Shown in pieces: positions 1 to 6,054 of a stretch of 7,676 nucleotides of DNA. The position numbers and the translations under genes are program-made. The notes beneath the pieces were generated by a model. It did no database searches. It was not told where the DNA came from and worked only from the letters and a program-made list of their open reading frames with translations. Location: positions 1 through 7,676 of the forward strand of contig JAKLLI010000079.1 in assembly GCA_023150195.1 (NCBI GenBank), given 5' to 3'. Source of the stretch: Azonexus sp. Its GTDB lineage: Bacteria; Pseudomonadota; Gammaproteobacteria; Burkholderiales; Rhodocyclaceae. Within the stretch, counting starts at the first letter, position 1. The number at the start of each line of letters is the position of its first letter.

Positions 1-849
1 CTCGGTGCTGCCTTGGTGCTGCTTGCCGGGGTTTTGGCGAGGCCGCGCTGGATCGCCGTGGCACCGGTGCGGCTGCGGCGTTTTCGCACTGCGTTTCTCG
101 TGTTTACGCTGGTTTTCATCGGCTGGTACGCGCAGGGGCAACTGTCGATCGTGCAAATCACCGGGGCGATCAAGGCCTTGAAAGCAGGCGGTGGGCTGAG
201 CAGTTATCTCTACGATCCAATCTCGCTGATGCTGATCGGGTTTACGGTGATCAGTTTTCTGGTCTGGGGGCGGGGCACGTTTTGTGGCTGGCTGTGTCCG
301 TTTGGTGCCATGCAGGAATTTGTGGGAATGGCGGCCAGCATATTGAAAATCCGCCAGATGCGTATTCCGCTGGCCCTGGCCAAGCGCTTGGAAAATGGGC
401 GCTATCTGCTGTTGACCGTATTGCTTGCGGCGGCGTGGCTGGCACCGCAGCTTGGCGAGCGCCTGAATGAGGTGGAGCCGTTCAAGACGGCAATTACCGT
501 GGCCTTTGATCGCAGTTGGCCTTTCGTCGCCTACGCTGTCGTCTTGCTGCTGGCCAGCCTGTTGTATTACAAGGCCTTCTGTCGGTTTCTGTGCCCGTTG
601 GGCGGGGCGATGTCGCTGGGTGGCCGCTTGCGTCTTTGGGGCTGGCTGCCCCGGCGCAGCGAGTGTGGTCAGCCCTGCCAGCGCTGCAAGGTGGTGTGCG
701 AATACGATGCCATCGAACCCGGGGGCGAGATTCGCTACGACGCCTGTTTCCAGTGTCTGGACTGCGTCGGGATCTACCACGACAAGGCGCGTTGCGTGCC
801 GCTGATCCTCCATGACAAGCGGGGCGTGAGCCTGACCCCGGGTGTGTGA
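1..849 (+). CDS. nosR: NosR/NirI-family membrane polyferredoxin, C-terminal part (5' end outside window)
   Basis: Partial gene: the frame is open to base 1, so the N-terminus lies outside, and 282 codons are visible. Counting from base 1, hydrophobic membrane segments lie at about residues 31-46, 73-90, 135-149 and 173-191. Two membrane-linked Cys-x3-Cys-Pro motifs (C95/C99 in FCGWLCPFGAMQE; C194/C198 in FCRFLCPLGG) are followed by two ferredoxin-like cysteine groups, C222/C226/C229/C233 and C249/C252/C255/C265. This order is the hallmark of the C-terminal half of NosR/NirI proteins. NosR is an inner-membrane flavo-iron-sulfur protein needed for expression and electron supply of nitrous-oxide reductase. 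The periplasmic FMN-binding domain expected in NosR would lie upstream, out of view. No nosZ follows; the next gene is an unrelated lipoprotein, so this may be the last gene of its operon. Other polyferredoxins (NirI, CcoG/RdxA-like, PceC-like) are possible. The family call is firm, the exact symbol less so. Confidence 0.8.
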   Translation, partial: LGAALVLLAGVLARPRWIAVAPVRLRRFRTAFLVFTLVFIGWYAQGQLSIVQITGAIKALKAGGGLSSYLYDPISLMLIGFTVISFLVWGRGTFCGWLCPFGAMQEFVGMAASILKIRQMRIPLALAKRLENGRYLLLTVLLAAAWLAPQLGERLNEVEPFKTAITVAFDRSWPFVAYAVVLLLASLLYYKAFCRFLCPLGGAMSLGGRLRLWGWLPRRSECGQPCQRCKVVCEYDAIEPGGEIRYDACFQCLDCVGIYHDKARCVPLILHDKRGVSLTPGV

Positions 850-881
850 CAAATGGTGGCGCGTTTCGCGATGCCGCAAAG

Positions 882-887
882 TAGAAT
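882..887 (+). promoter_or_regulatory. Possible -10 element (TAGAAT) for the DUF2242 lipoprotein gene
   Basis: TAGAAT matches the sigma70 -10 consensus at 5 of 6 positions and lies 28 bases before the ATG at 916. No good -35 hexamer is seen 16-18 bases upstream and there is no TGn extension, so the call is weak. Confidence 0.28.
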
Positions 888-915
888 CCCGCTTCCCGTT
901 TGCTAAATCGATGCC

Positions 916-1434
916 ATGAACTCTGCTGCCTTGGGTTGTTGTCTGTTGCTGGCGGCCACGCTGGGCCTCTCGGCGTGTGCCTCGAAGCCGCCATCGGCCT
1001 ATCGTACGGAATCTTTCGAACCGGAAACCCCTTTCCAGTTTCATACCGATGCCGACCCCGATCAGGCGTGCGATCGGGGCCGCCGGGCACTCCTGAGTCA
1101 GGGCTATGAAGTTGAAACCCTGTCACAGCGCAATATCCGGGGGACCAAATTTTTCCTGCCGCAGGCGGATACCCAGTTGCAACTGAGGATCACGCTGGTT
1201 TGCCTCCCGGAACCCACGGGCAGTGGCGCCACCGTTTACGCCAACGCCCTGCAAACGCGCTATGAGTTGAAAGCGGCCAATGGCAGCACCGGTTTGAGCG
1301 TGGCGGGGATTGGCTCGATTTCGCTGCCCTGGCCCTCGGATTCCGGCTCGCTCGTGAAAGTGGGCGATGAAACGGTGAGCGACCCCAATTTTTATCAGCG
1401 CCTGTTTGTCTTGATCGAAAACATGGATGGCTAA
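916..1434 (+). CDS. DUF2242-type outer-membrane lipoprotein
   Basis: A 172-residue predicted lipoprotein. Residues 1-20 form a hydrophobic signal peptide ending in the lipobox LSAC (18-21), so C21 should be lipidated. Residue +2 is Ala, not Asp, which favours sorting to the outer membrane. The n-region (MNSAAL) oddly lacks Lys or Arg. The only in-frame start is the ATG at 916, because a TAA lies at 904-906; there is no clear Shine-Dalgarno sequence. The mature part contains C52 and C96, which could form a disulfide. It ends with a segment (about 115-168) rich in small residues, then LVKVGDETVSD and FYQRLF, a pattern I associate with the DUF2242 family of uncharacterised proteobacterial proteins. 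The function is unknown. It starts 66 bases after the polyferredoxin gene and may have its own promoter. Lipoprotein status is well supported; the DUF assignment rests on memory of the family. Confidence 0.8.
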   Translation: MNSAALGCCLLLAATLGLSACASKPPSAYRTESFEPETPFQFHTDADPDQACDRGRRALLSQGYEVETLSQRNIRGTKFFLPQADTQLQLRITLVCLPEPTGSGATVYANALQTRYELKAANGSTGLSVAGIGSISLPWPSDSGSLVKVGDETVSDPNFYQRLFVLIENMDG

Positions 1435-1445
1435 ACTCGGGTGTT

Positions 1446-1470
1446 ATATTTGAGATATTTGATATATAGT
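1446..1470 (+). promoter_or_regulatory. AT-rich promoter/operator-like island with a direct repeat, before the small-protein/HDOD unit
   Basis: In an otherwise GC-rich window these bases are almost all A/T. They contain the 8-base direct repeat ATATTTGA at 1446-1453 and 1455-1462 (period 9) and run into TATATAGT (1463-1470). TATAGT at 1465-1470 would serve as a -10 element, but the -35 region is poor, which could mean that an activator is needed. The island sits 44 bases before the chosen start at 1514. Confidence 0.35.
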
Positions 1471-1500
1471 GAGGCGGTTGTCCGGTAGTTGTCACGCTCA

Positions 1501-1504
1501 GGAG
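1501..1504 (+). promoter_or_regulatory. Ribosome-binding site deciding the 1514 start
   Basis: GGAG lies 9 bases before the ATG at 1514. It supports that start over the earlier in-frame codon at 1469, which lies at the edge of the AT-rich promoter-like island. Confidence 0.6.
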
Positions 1505-1513
1505 ACCGCGATC

Positions 1514-1840
1514 ATGAAAACCCGTTTGCGCTACATCGCCTTGTCCGAGGCAGAGGAAGAGATGGTTCTCGGCGCGCCGCTGACCATTGCCGAACACGGG
1601 GTGACCAATTTTTCCCTGCCGGCAGGCCATGTGCTGACCGAACAGAATATTCGCCAGATCGCGCTGCGCCACGGGGAGTTTGTCTGTATCGCGGTGGCGG
1701 ATACCCGTAGCGACGCAGAATGTGCGGAAGCGCTGGCTCAGGCGCAGGCCAGGCTGGATGTGATTTTTTCTTTGGTCGATCGGCATCGGCCGGCCATCGC
1801 GGGTTTGTACAAGGCCGTGCTGGCGTATCGGAGCATTTGA
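1514..1840 (+). CDS. Small protein with an HD-GYP N-terminal-like motif, coupled to the HDOD gene
   Basis: A 108-residue cytoplasmic protein with no signal peptide or membrane segment. Residues 17-60 carry the pattern LPAGHVLTEQNIRQI (35-49) followed by a short strand (EFVCIAV). This resembles the LPxGxxLTxxxIxxL segment found in the small domain N-terminal to HD-GYP phosphodiesterases and in related signalling proteins. Here it stands alone, with no HD domain in the chain, followed by a helical C-terminal half (about 66-104). The ATG at 1514 is chosen because GGAG precedes it by 9 bases. Its stop codon overlaps the start of the HDOD gene (TGATG), so the two are almost certainly translated together and may act together. 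The function is not known; the domain likeness is by eye and should be treated as inference. Confidence 0.72.
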   Translation: MKTRLRYIALSEAEEEMVLGAPLTIAEHGVTNFSLPAGHVLTEQNIRQIALRHGEFVCIAVADTRSDAECAEALAQAQARLDVIFSLVDRHRPAIAGLYKAVLAYRSI

Positions 1841-2685
1841 TGGCCCTGCATCTGAGCGAAGCCGAGATCATCGAGCGGGCCGCCTTGTTGCCGGCATTTC
1901 CGGCGGTGGTGAATGACATTCTGCAAACGCTGGATGACGACAATGCCACCATCGGCACCTTGTGTTCACTGGTTGAGCGCGACCCGGTCATTACCGGGCG
2001 GGTGTTCTCGCTGGCCAATTCGGCGGCGATGGGCGGACGGACGCCGCGCGAACTCCGGGATATGCAGGTGGCCATCTCGCTGGTGGGCTTGTCACGGGTA
2101 AGGGAAATCGTGTTGGCAGTCAGCCTGGCAGAGTTCTCCCGCGAAAGCCGGATGAGCAACTATTTCTGGGAGCACAGCGTCGCGGTTGGGGTTGCGGCGC
2201 AGGAACTGGCGCGGATCGCCCATTATTCGGTCGACTACGCTTTGGTGGGCGGTTTGCTGCACGACATCGGGCAATTGTGGATGGCGCGCTGTTATCCGCT
2301 GGAATTCCAGATGGTGCGGATGGCCATGCAGGCACAGACGAAGGCCTGCATCCTGGACACCGAGCGTCAGCATTTTGGGACCGATCATTGTGTGGTCGGG
2401 CGGGTGCTGGCGACGGCCTGGCATTTGCCGGCGTCGGTGGTCGCTGCCATTTCGCATCATCACGATCTGTATCCGCCGGCCGACAAACTGGTGGCGACGA
2501 CGCATGTGGCCGAAGCCATTGCCAACGCGCTCGATCTGTCGCGGCATGAGGAGGCGCGGGTGGGGCAGTTGTCAGAGGCGGCATGCCAGCAGTTGTCGCT
2601 TGACTGGCATGCCGACCTGAATTTCCTGTTTGGCAAGATCGAGGCGCGCACCCGTTACCTTTGCCAGACATTTGCCGCCAGCTGA
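1840..2685 (+). CDS. HDOD-domain signalling protein
   Basis: A 281-residue protein that is nearly all HDOD domain. Residues 15-60 (LLPAFPAVVNDILQTLDDD, then LVERDPVITGRVFSLANSA) and 75-100 (VAISLVGLSRVREIVLAVSL) match the typical HDOD opening, with the proline-containing helix and the LA.SA segment. An H112-x28-H141-D142-I-G pattern (LLHDIG) and a histidine cluster H206-H208 keep several metal-binding positions of the HD superfamily; many HDOD proteins have lost them. HDOD proteins are usually non-catalytic regulators in two-component, c-di-GMP or motility signalling; the target here is unknown. The ATG at 1840 overlaps the previous stop codon (TGATG); an extended open frame upstream to 1720 is only overlap with the previous gene. 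There is no receiver, GGDEF or EAL domain attached. The gene runs convergently into a small minus-strand gene one base away. Confidence 0.88.
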   Translation: MALHLSEAEIIERAALLPAFPAVVNDILQTLDDDNATIGTLCSLVERDPVITGRVFSLANSAAMGGRTPRELRDMQVAISLVGLSRVREIVLAVSLAEFSRESRMSNYFWEHSVAVGVAAQELARIAHYSVDYALVGGLLHDIGQLWMARCYPLEFQMVRMAMQAQTKACILDTERQHFGTDHCVVGRVLATAWHLPASVVAAISHHHDLYPPADKLVATTHVAEAIANALDLSRHEEARVGQLSEAACQQLSLDWHADLNFLFGKIEARTRYLCQTFAAS

Positions 2686-2686
2686 G

Positions 2687-2899
2687 TCAGGCGGTCGGCA
2701 GTTGTTGCCAGCGTAGCCAATGGCCACAGGCCGAGCGTGCCCGGCGTTCCGAATTGTCCCAGGGGCCGCCGCAGCACAAACCGGTGCTGGTTTCGGATTC
2801 GATCAGCACGGTGTCCGGTTCGTGACCGGGTGATCGTTCGCCGCGCCAGCGGTCGCAACTGGCACAGCGTTTTCTGGAAACTGCGTGAATTTCAGGCAT
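2687..2899 (-). CDS. Small cysteine-rich hypothetical protein (possible zinc or Fe-S knuckle)
   Basis: A 70-residue protein, unrecognised by name. It begins MPEIHAVSRKRCASCDRW, giving a CxxC pair (C12/C15) followed by W and G, then GLCCGGPW (40-47, C42/C43), and ARSACGHW (55-61, C58 with H60). Five cysteines, a histidine, several tryptophans and many arginines in 70 residues look like a small metal-binding or redox-sensing fold rather than a chance frame. The arrangement fills the space between two well-supported genes exactly. The ATG at 2899 is the only usual start, since an in-frame stop lies just upstream at 2933-2935; no strong ribosome-binding site is visible. A plausible promoter lies at 2930-2958. 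It is convergent with the HDOD gene, with the two stop codons separated by one base, and divergent from yaeQ. The coding call is moderately sure, the function unknown. Confidence 0.62.
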   Translation of the reverse strand: MPEIHAVSRKRCASCDRWRGERSPGHEPDTVLIESETSTGLCCGGPWDNSERRARSACGHWLRWQQLPTA

Positions 2900-2929
2900 G
2901 CCGATTCGGGTGACTGGAGCAAGGCTTGC

Positions 2930-2958
2930 ATGCTAGCGCGTGAGGCTGGCGGCGTCAT
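2930..2958 (-). promoter_or_regulatory. Predicted promoter for the cysteine-rich small protein
   Basis: Read on the minus strand, ATGACG (2958-2953, 4 of 6 to TTGACA) is followed after 17 bases by TAGCAT (2935-2930, 4 of 6 to TATAAT). Transcription would begin near 2923, about 24 bases before the ATG at 2899. The -35 overlaps the yaeQ extended -10 on the other strand. Confidence 0.38.
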
Positions 2959-2966
2959 GGGATAAT
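2958..2966 (+). promoter_or_regulatory. Extended -10 promoter element for yaeQ (TGGGATAAT)
   Basis: TG-n-GATAAT matches an extended -10 element (GATAAT is 5 of 6 to TATAAT). It ends 23 bases before the yaeQ ATG, predicting a short leader of about 17 bases. The -35 region is weak, which is usual for extended -10 promoters. Confidence 0.48.
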
Positions 2967-2989
2967 CCGCGCTTTTTCCGGGGCGGGAC

Positions 2990-3541
2990 ATGGCACTTAA
3001 ATCCACCATCTTCAAGGCTGACTTGCAGGTCTCCGATCTCGATCGCGGCCATTTTGCCGAATATGCCCTGACGCTGGCGCGTCATCCCTCGGAGAACGAT
3101 CAGCGCATGATGGTGCGACTGCTGGCTTTCGCCCTGTTTGCCAGTCAGGACCTGAGTTTTGGCAAGGGCTTGTCGAGTGATGACGAACCGGCACTGGTGG
3201 AAATCGATCCTTCCGGCGTGGTGCGGACCTGGATCGAGGTTGGCACGCCGGACGAAACGCGCATTCGCAAGGGCGCCAACAAGGCGGATCGGGCGATAGT
3301 GCTGAGCTACGGCGCGCGTGCGGTCGACGTGTGGTGGGCGGAAAATTCGGCGGCGCTTGCCCGCTACGACAATTTGACGGTGCTCAGGCTGACGGCCGAG
3401 GATGCGCAGGCGCTGTCCGGGCTGGCTGAGCGTGGCATGAAGGTGGATTGCACGATTCAGGAGGGGACGGTGTGGATCGCCCAGGGCGATACCTCGCTCG
3501 AATTGCGCCCCGAGGTACTCAAGCCGGGCGCTGGCAGTTAG
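2990..3541 (+). CDS. yaeQ: YaeQ family protein
   Basis: The 183-residue product matches E. coli YaeQ along its whole length (E. coli YaeQ is about 181 residues). Shared blocks include MALKSTIFKADLQVSDLDR (1-19), LTLARHPSE (28-36) with MMVRLLAFA (40-48), GLSSDDEP (60-67), WIEVGTPDETRIRK (81-94), the WW pair (115-116), and TIQEGTVWI (155-163). Known structures of the family show a variant PD-(D/E)xK nuclease-like fold. The acidic DDEP, E83 of WIEVG and K94 fall where such a site would be expected, but no activity is established; older literature linked YaeQ to suppression of RfaH loss. The protein is cytoplasmic with no signal peptide. The ATG at 2990 is the family's usual start (MALK). An extended -10 lies just upstream. 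The OmpA-like gene follows after 43 bases and is probably co-transcribed. Confidence 0.93.
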   Translation: MALKSTIFKADLQVSDLDRGHFAEYALTLARHPSENDQRMMVRLLAFALFASQDLSFGKGLSSDDEPALVEIDPSGVVRTWIEVGTPDETRIRKGANKADRAIVLSYGARAVDVWWAENSAALARYDNLTVLRLTAEDAQALSGLAERGMKVDCTIQEGTVWIAQGDTSLELRPEVLKPGAGS

Positions 3542-3544
3542 AAT
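3539..3544 (+). promoter_or_regulatory. Possible -10 element (TAGAAT) overlapping the yaeQ stop codon
   Basis: TAGAAT, the same hexamer as at 882-887, includes the yaeQ TAG stop and lies 40 bases before the ATG at 3585. The -35 match is poor, so an internal promoter for the OmpA-like gene is only possible. Confidence 0.22.
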
Positions 3545-3570
3545 GCCTGGGTATTTTTACATCATCGAAG

Positions 3571-3575
3571 AAAGG
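3571..3575 (+). promoter_or_regulatory. Ribosome-binding site deciding the 3585 start
   Basis: AAAGG lies 9 bases before the ATG at 3585. The earlier in-frame ATG at 3543 has no such site and would add a 14-residue tail that fits poorly before the membrane anchor. Confidence 0.5.
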
Positions 3576-3584
3576 CAGAGAAGC

Positions 3585-4097
3585 ATGTCGGATCAAGACG
3601 ATAACGAAACACAAGGGATTGTTTTTGCGGTGCTGGGCTTCGTGGTGGCTGGCGTGATTGCGCTGGTGGCCGGTCTGGCCATCTGGAAGTCGTCGCAATC
3701 TGCGCAACCGGCAGTACCGCCGGCCGCTGAAGCGCCTGCCGCCGTGGTGGCCGTGGTGGAAGAAAGCGACATTGCGCCGGTGGGTGAGGCGTTGGCCAAG
3801 GTGTATTTCGCCGTGGGTTCTGCCGCGCTGAATGCCGAAGATCAGGCCGTGGTGGCCAAAACCGTTGAAGCACTGGCGGCTCAGGCGGAAGCGATTGTGC
3901 TGCTGTCGGGTTTCCACGACGAGTCCGGTGATCCGGCCATGAATGCCGAATTGGCCAAACAGCGTGCGCTGGCCGTGCGCGAGGCGCTGGTCGCCGGCGG
4001 TGTTGCGGTCGACCGTGTCAAACTGCGCAAACCTGAATCCACCGTGGGTACGGGCAGCCCGGAAGAGGGCCGCCGCGTCGAGATTCGCGTGCAGTAA
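3585..4097 (+). CDS. Membrane-anchored OmpA-domain protein
   Basis: A 170-residue protein in three parts. Residues 1-10 are a short acidic cytoplasmic tail (MSDQDDNETQ). Residues 11-33 form one transmembrane helix with no cleavage site, so the protein should stay in the inner membrane. Residues 38-58 are a Pro/Ala linker. Residues 70-170 form an OmpA C-terminal-like domain in the periplasm: YFAVGSAAL (74-82), GFHDESGDPAMNAELAKQRA (109-128), then REAL and GRRVEI (162-167). D112 and R127 correspond to the Asp and Arg that bind diaminopimelate of peptidoglycan in the family, so binding to the cell wall is likely. Such anchored OmpA-like proteins probably tether the inner membrane to the wall; the exact role here is unknown. 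The start at 3585 is preferred for its ribosome-binding site. It follows yaeQ by 43 bases and ends just before a strong terminator. Confidence 0.87.
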   Translation: MSDQDDNETQGIVFAVLGFVVAGVIALVAGLAIWKSSQSAQPAVPPAAEAPAAVVAVVEESDIAPVGEALAKVYFAVGSAALNAEDQAVVAKTVEALAAQAEAIVLLSGFHDESGDPAMNAELAKQRALAVREALVAGGVAVDRVKLRKPESTVGTGSPEEGRRVEIRVQ

Positions 4098-4110
4098 GCG
4101 GTTTCCTCAC

Positions 4111-4142
4111 AAAAAAAGCGGACCCGCGGGTCCGCTTTTTTT
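4111..4142. terminator. Perfectly palindromic bidirectional terminator
   Basis: A7, then GCGGACCCG and its exact complement CGGGTCCGC (4118-4135), then T7: a 32-base perfect inverted repeat. It works in either direction, ending both the OmpA-like gene (stop at 4097) and rlhA on the other strand (stop at 4158). Confidence 0.93.
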
Positions 4143-4157
4143 ACGCCTGCCGCCGGG

Positions 4158-6044
4158 TTAATTGGGGCGGATGCTGCCCAGATTCAGCTTCACACCCTTC
4201 TTCATTTTGCCAACGACGTGCATTTCGCAGGCCTTGCAGTCGAATTTGAGGATGAGTTTTTCGTTGCCGTTGATCAGGGTCATCGGGTCGGGCTTGAGGT
4301 GCTTCACTTCCTTGGGACACAGGTTGAAGCTGTAGCGCAGGCAGTGGCGGGTAATCATGAGCGACACCATGCCTTTTTCGTTGCCGGCCTCGTAAGCTTC
4401 CTCAATCAAGCGAACCCCGTGTTTTTCGTAAAACTGGCGGGCCTTGGCATTGAAAACATTGCCGAGATAGGTCAGTTCTTCCTGCGGGTAGGGGCGCGGG
4501 TTGGCAGCGGGCGCTGCACGTAATGGGCGTGGATGGGCCGCGATGCGGGCGGCTTCCAGCGCTTCAGTGGCCTCGCGGCGCAGGCCGTTGATGGCGCTGA
4601 CCGGGAAGAACCAGGGCTCGCGGAGATCGATGCTGACTGTCTCGGCAAGGAACAGGGTATTGCCGAACTTGCCGAGATTCTCCTTGAGCTTGCTCATGGC
4701 TTGCTCAGTGTTTTGGGCGACTTCAGCACCGATTTTTTCGCTGCGCGGCAGGTTGACCGTCACCGTGACGCCGTCTTCATCGGTGAGCGTCAGCGCAAAG
4801 CCGGGGTCGGTTTCGCGGAATTCGGCTTTTAGCGACACACGGCGATCGGCGGAATCCTTCTCCAGCGCCCGCTCAAATTCCTGGTCGCGGTTACGGAACA
4901 AGGTGGCGCCTTCGCTCAGTTCCTCCGGCAGATTGGCCGGGTAGAGCGTCAGCCCTTCAGCCCGGTTGATGCGCATGCCTACGACTTCCCCGTGGGCGTC
5001 GTAGAAGCAGACACCATCGCCATTATTGAAGGGTTTTTCCGCGTCGACCGTGAACCCGCTGTCGCCGATGGCGGTGACGTTGCCGATCAGTTCCCCGACA
5101 AAGGCCGGGGAATCGAAGGCACCGATATCGTCTTGTCGCCCGCCGGCGAAATAATCGGTGTAGCCGCGATTGAAGGTTTTGTCCGGCTGCGGCGTGAAGG
5201 TGTAGGTACTACGGCCGCTGGAACTGCGCGTGAATTCCGGGTGGCGGGCGATGATGTCGTCGAGCAGCGACCGATAGTGGGCCGTGATGTTCTTGACGTA
5301 GGAGAGGTCTTTCAGGCGGCCTTCGATCTTGAAGGAACTCACGCCGGCACGGGCCAGGGCGAGCAGATTATCGGTCTGGTTGTTGTCCTTCATCGACAGC
5401 AAATGCTGGTTTTCCGTAATCACCTTGCCCTTGTCGTCAACCAGCGTATAGGGCAGCCGGCAAGCCTGCGAACACTCGCCGCGATTGGCGCTGCGGCCGG
5501 TGTGGGCGTGGCTGATGTAGCACTGTCCGGAATAAGCGACACAGAGCGCACCGTGGACAAAATATTCCAGCGCAATCGGCGTTTTCGCCGCCACTGCCGC
5601 CACTTCTTCAATGCTCATTTCGCGGGCGAGGACCACTTGGGAGAATCCGGCATCGGCCAGAAAAGCGACCTTTTCCGGATTGCGATTATCCGTCTGTGTG
5701 CTCGCATGTAATTGAATTGGCGGGAGTTCCATCTCAAGTAGCCCCATGTCCTGAATGATCAGGGCATCGGCACCGGCTTCGTACAGTTCCAAGCATAGCT
5801 GGCGACCGGCTTCGAGCTCATCGTCATGCAGGATGGTGTTCACGGCAACGAAAACGCGCGCGTGGAAGCGGTGGGCGTAATCGCAGAGCTGTCGGATTTC
5901 AGCGACAGAATTGCCGGCCCCGTAGCGGGCGCCGAAGGCGGGGCCGCCGATATAAACGGCATCGGCGCCATGCTTGATGGCTTCGATACCGAAGGCAGCG
6001 TTTTTGGCCGGGGCCAGGAGTTCCAGGGGGTGGTTGGGGCGCAT
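4158..6044 (-). CDS. rlhA: RlhA, U32-family 23S rRNA cytidine hydroxylation protein
   Basis: A 628-residue protein closely resembling E. coli RlhA (YdcP, about 650 residues), which is required for 5-hydroxycytidine at position 2501 of 23S rRNA. The start at 6044 gives MRPNHPLELLAPAKN, matching the family's opening; the frame stays open upstream only because it overlaps the previous gene. Diagnostic blocks are YIGGPAFGAR (31-40), TILHDDELE (70-78), the U32 signature E160 to S178 (EYFVHGALCVAYSGQCYIS) and TGRSANRGECSQACRLPY (182-199). Cysteines C168, C175, C191 and C195 are in place for the iron-sulfur cluster and sulfur chemistry known in U32 proteins. FKIEGRLKDLSYVKNITAHY lies at 238-257. A C-terminal domain carries C568, C576 and the C603-x2-C606 pair, as in E. 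coli. Despite the name peptidase U32, proteolysis is not expected. The start lies 10 bases after the stop of the methyltransferase gene, with no clear ribosome-binding site, suggesting translational coupling. Confidence 0.93.
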   Translation of the reverse strand: MRPNHPLELLAPAKNAAFGIEAIKHGADAVYIGGPAFGARYGAGNSVAEIRQLCDYAHRFHARVFVAVNTILHDDELEAGRQLCLELYEAGADALIIQDMGLLEMELPPIQLHASTQTDNRNPEKVAFLADAGFSQVVLAREMSIEEVAAVAAKTPIALEYFVHGALCVAYSGQCYISHAHTGRSANRGECSQACRLPYTLVDDKGKVITENQHLLSMKDNNQTDNLLALARAGVSSFKIEGRLKDLSYVKNITAHYRSLLDDIIARHPEFTRSSSGRSTYTFTPQPDKTFNRGYTDYFAGGRQDDIGAFDSPAFVGELIGNVTAIGDSGFTVDAEKPFNNGDGVCFYDAHGEVVGMRINRAEGLTLYPANLPEELSEGATLFRNRDQEFERALEKDSADRRVSLKAEFRETDPGFALTLTDEDGVTVTVNLPRSEKIGAEVAQNTEQAMSKLKENLGKFGNTLFLAETVSIDLREPWFFPVSAINGLRREATEALEAARIAAHPRPLRAAPAANPRPYPQEELTYLGNVFNAKARQFYEKHGVRLIEEAYEAGNEKGMVSLMITRHCLRYSFNLCPKEVKHLKPDPMTLINGNEKLILKFDCKACEMHVVGKMKKGVKLNLGSIRPN

Positions 6045-6054
6045 CAGTTTGTTT

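Noticed and set aside
850..915. A terminator between the polyferredoxin and lipoprotein genes
   Set aside because: Only a 4-base stem (CGCG-TTT-CGCG) with no T tract is present.
494..1126. A 210-codon open frame on the minus strand
   Set aside because: It overlaps the polyferredoxin and lipoprotein genes; the translation is rich in Arg, Pro and Ser as expected of an antisense frame in GC-rich DNA.
1450..1470. TTGAGA (1450-1455) and TATAGT (1465-1470) as a -35/-10 pair
   Set aside because: The spacing is only 9 bases, too short for a sigma70 promoter.
1720..1839. Upstream extension of the HDOD frame to 1720
   Set aside because: The extension overlaps the previous gene and adds residues unlike HDOD proteins; the TGATG overlap at 1838-1842 gives a natural start.
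1512..2159. A 215-codon open frame on the minus strand
   Set aside because: It is antisense to the small protein and HDOD genes, both of which have family-like features and coupled start and stop codons.
4992..5711. A 239-codon open frame on the plus strand
   Set aside because: It lies wholly inside rlhA on the opposite strand, whose product matches a known protein throughout; the plus-strand translation has no recognisable family and no ribosome-binding site.
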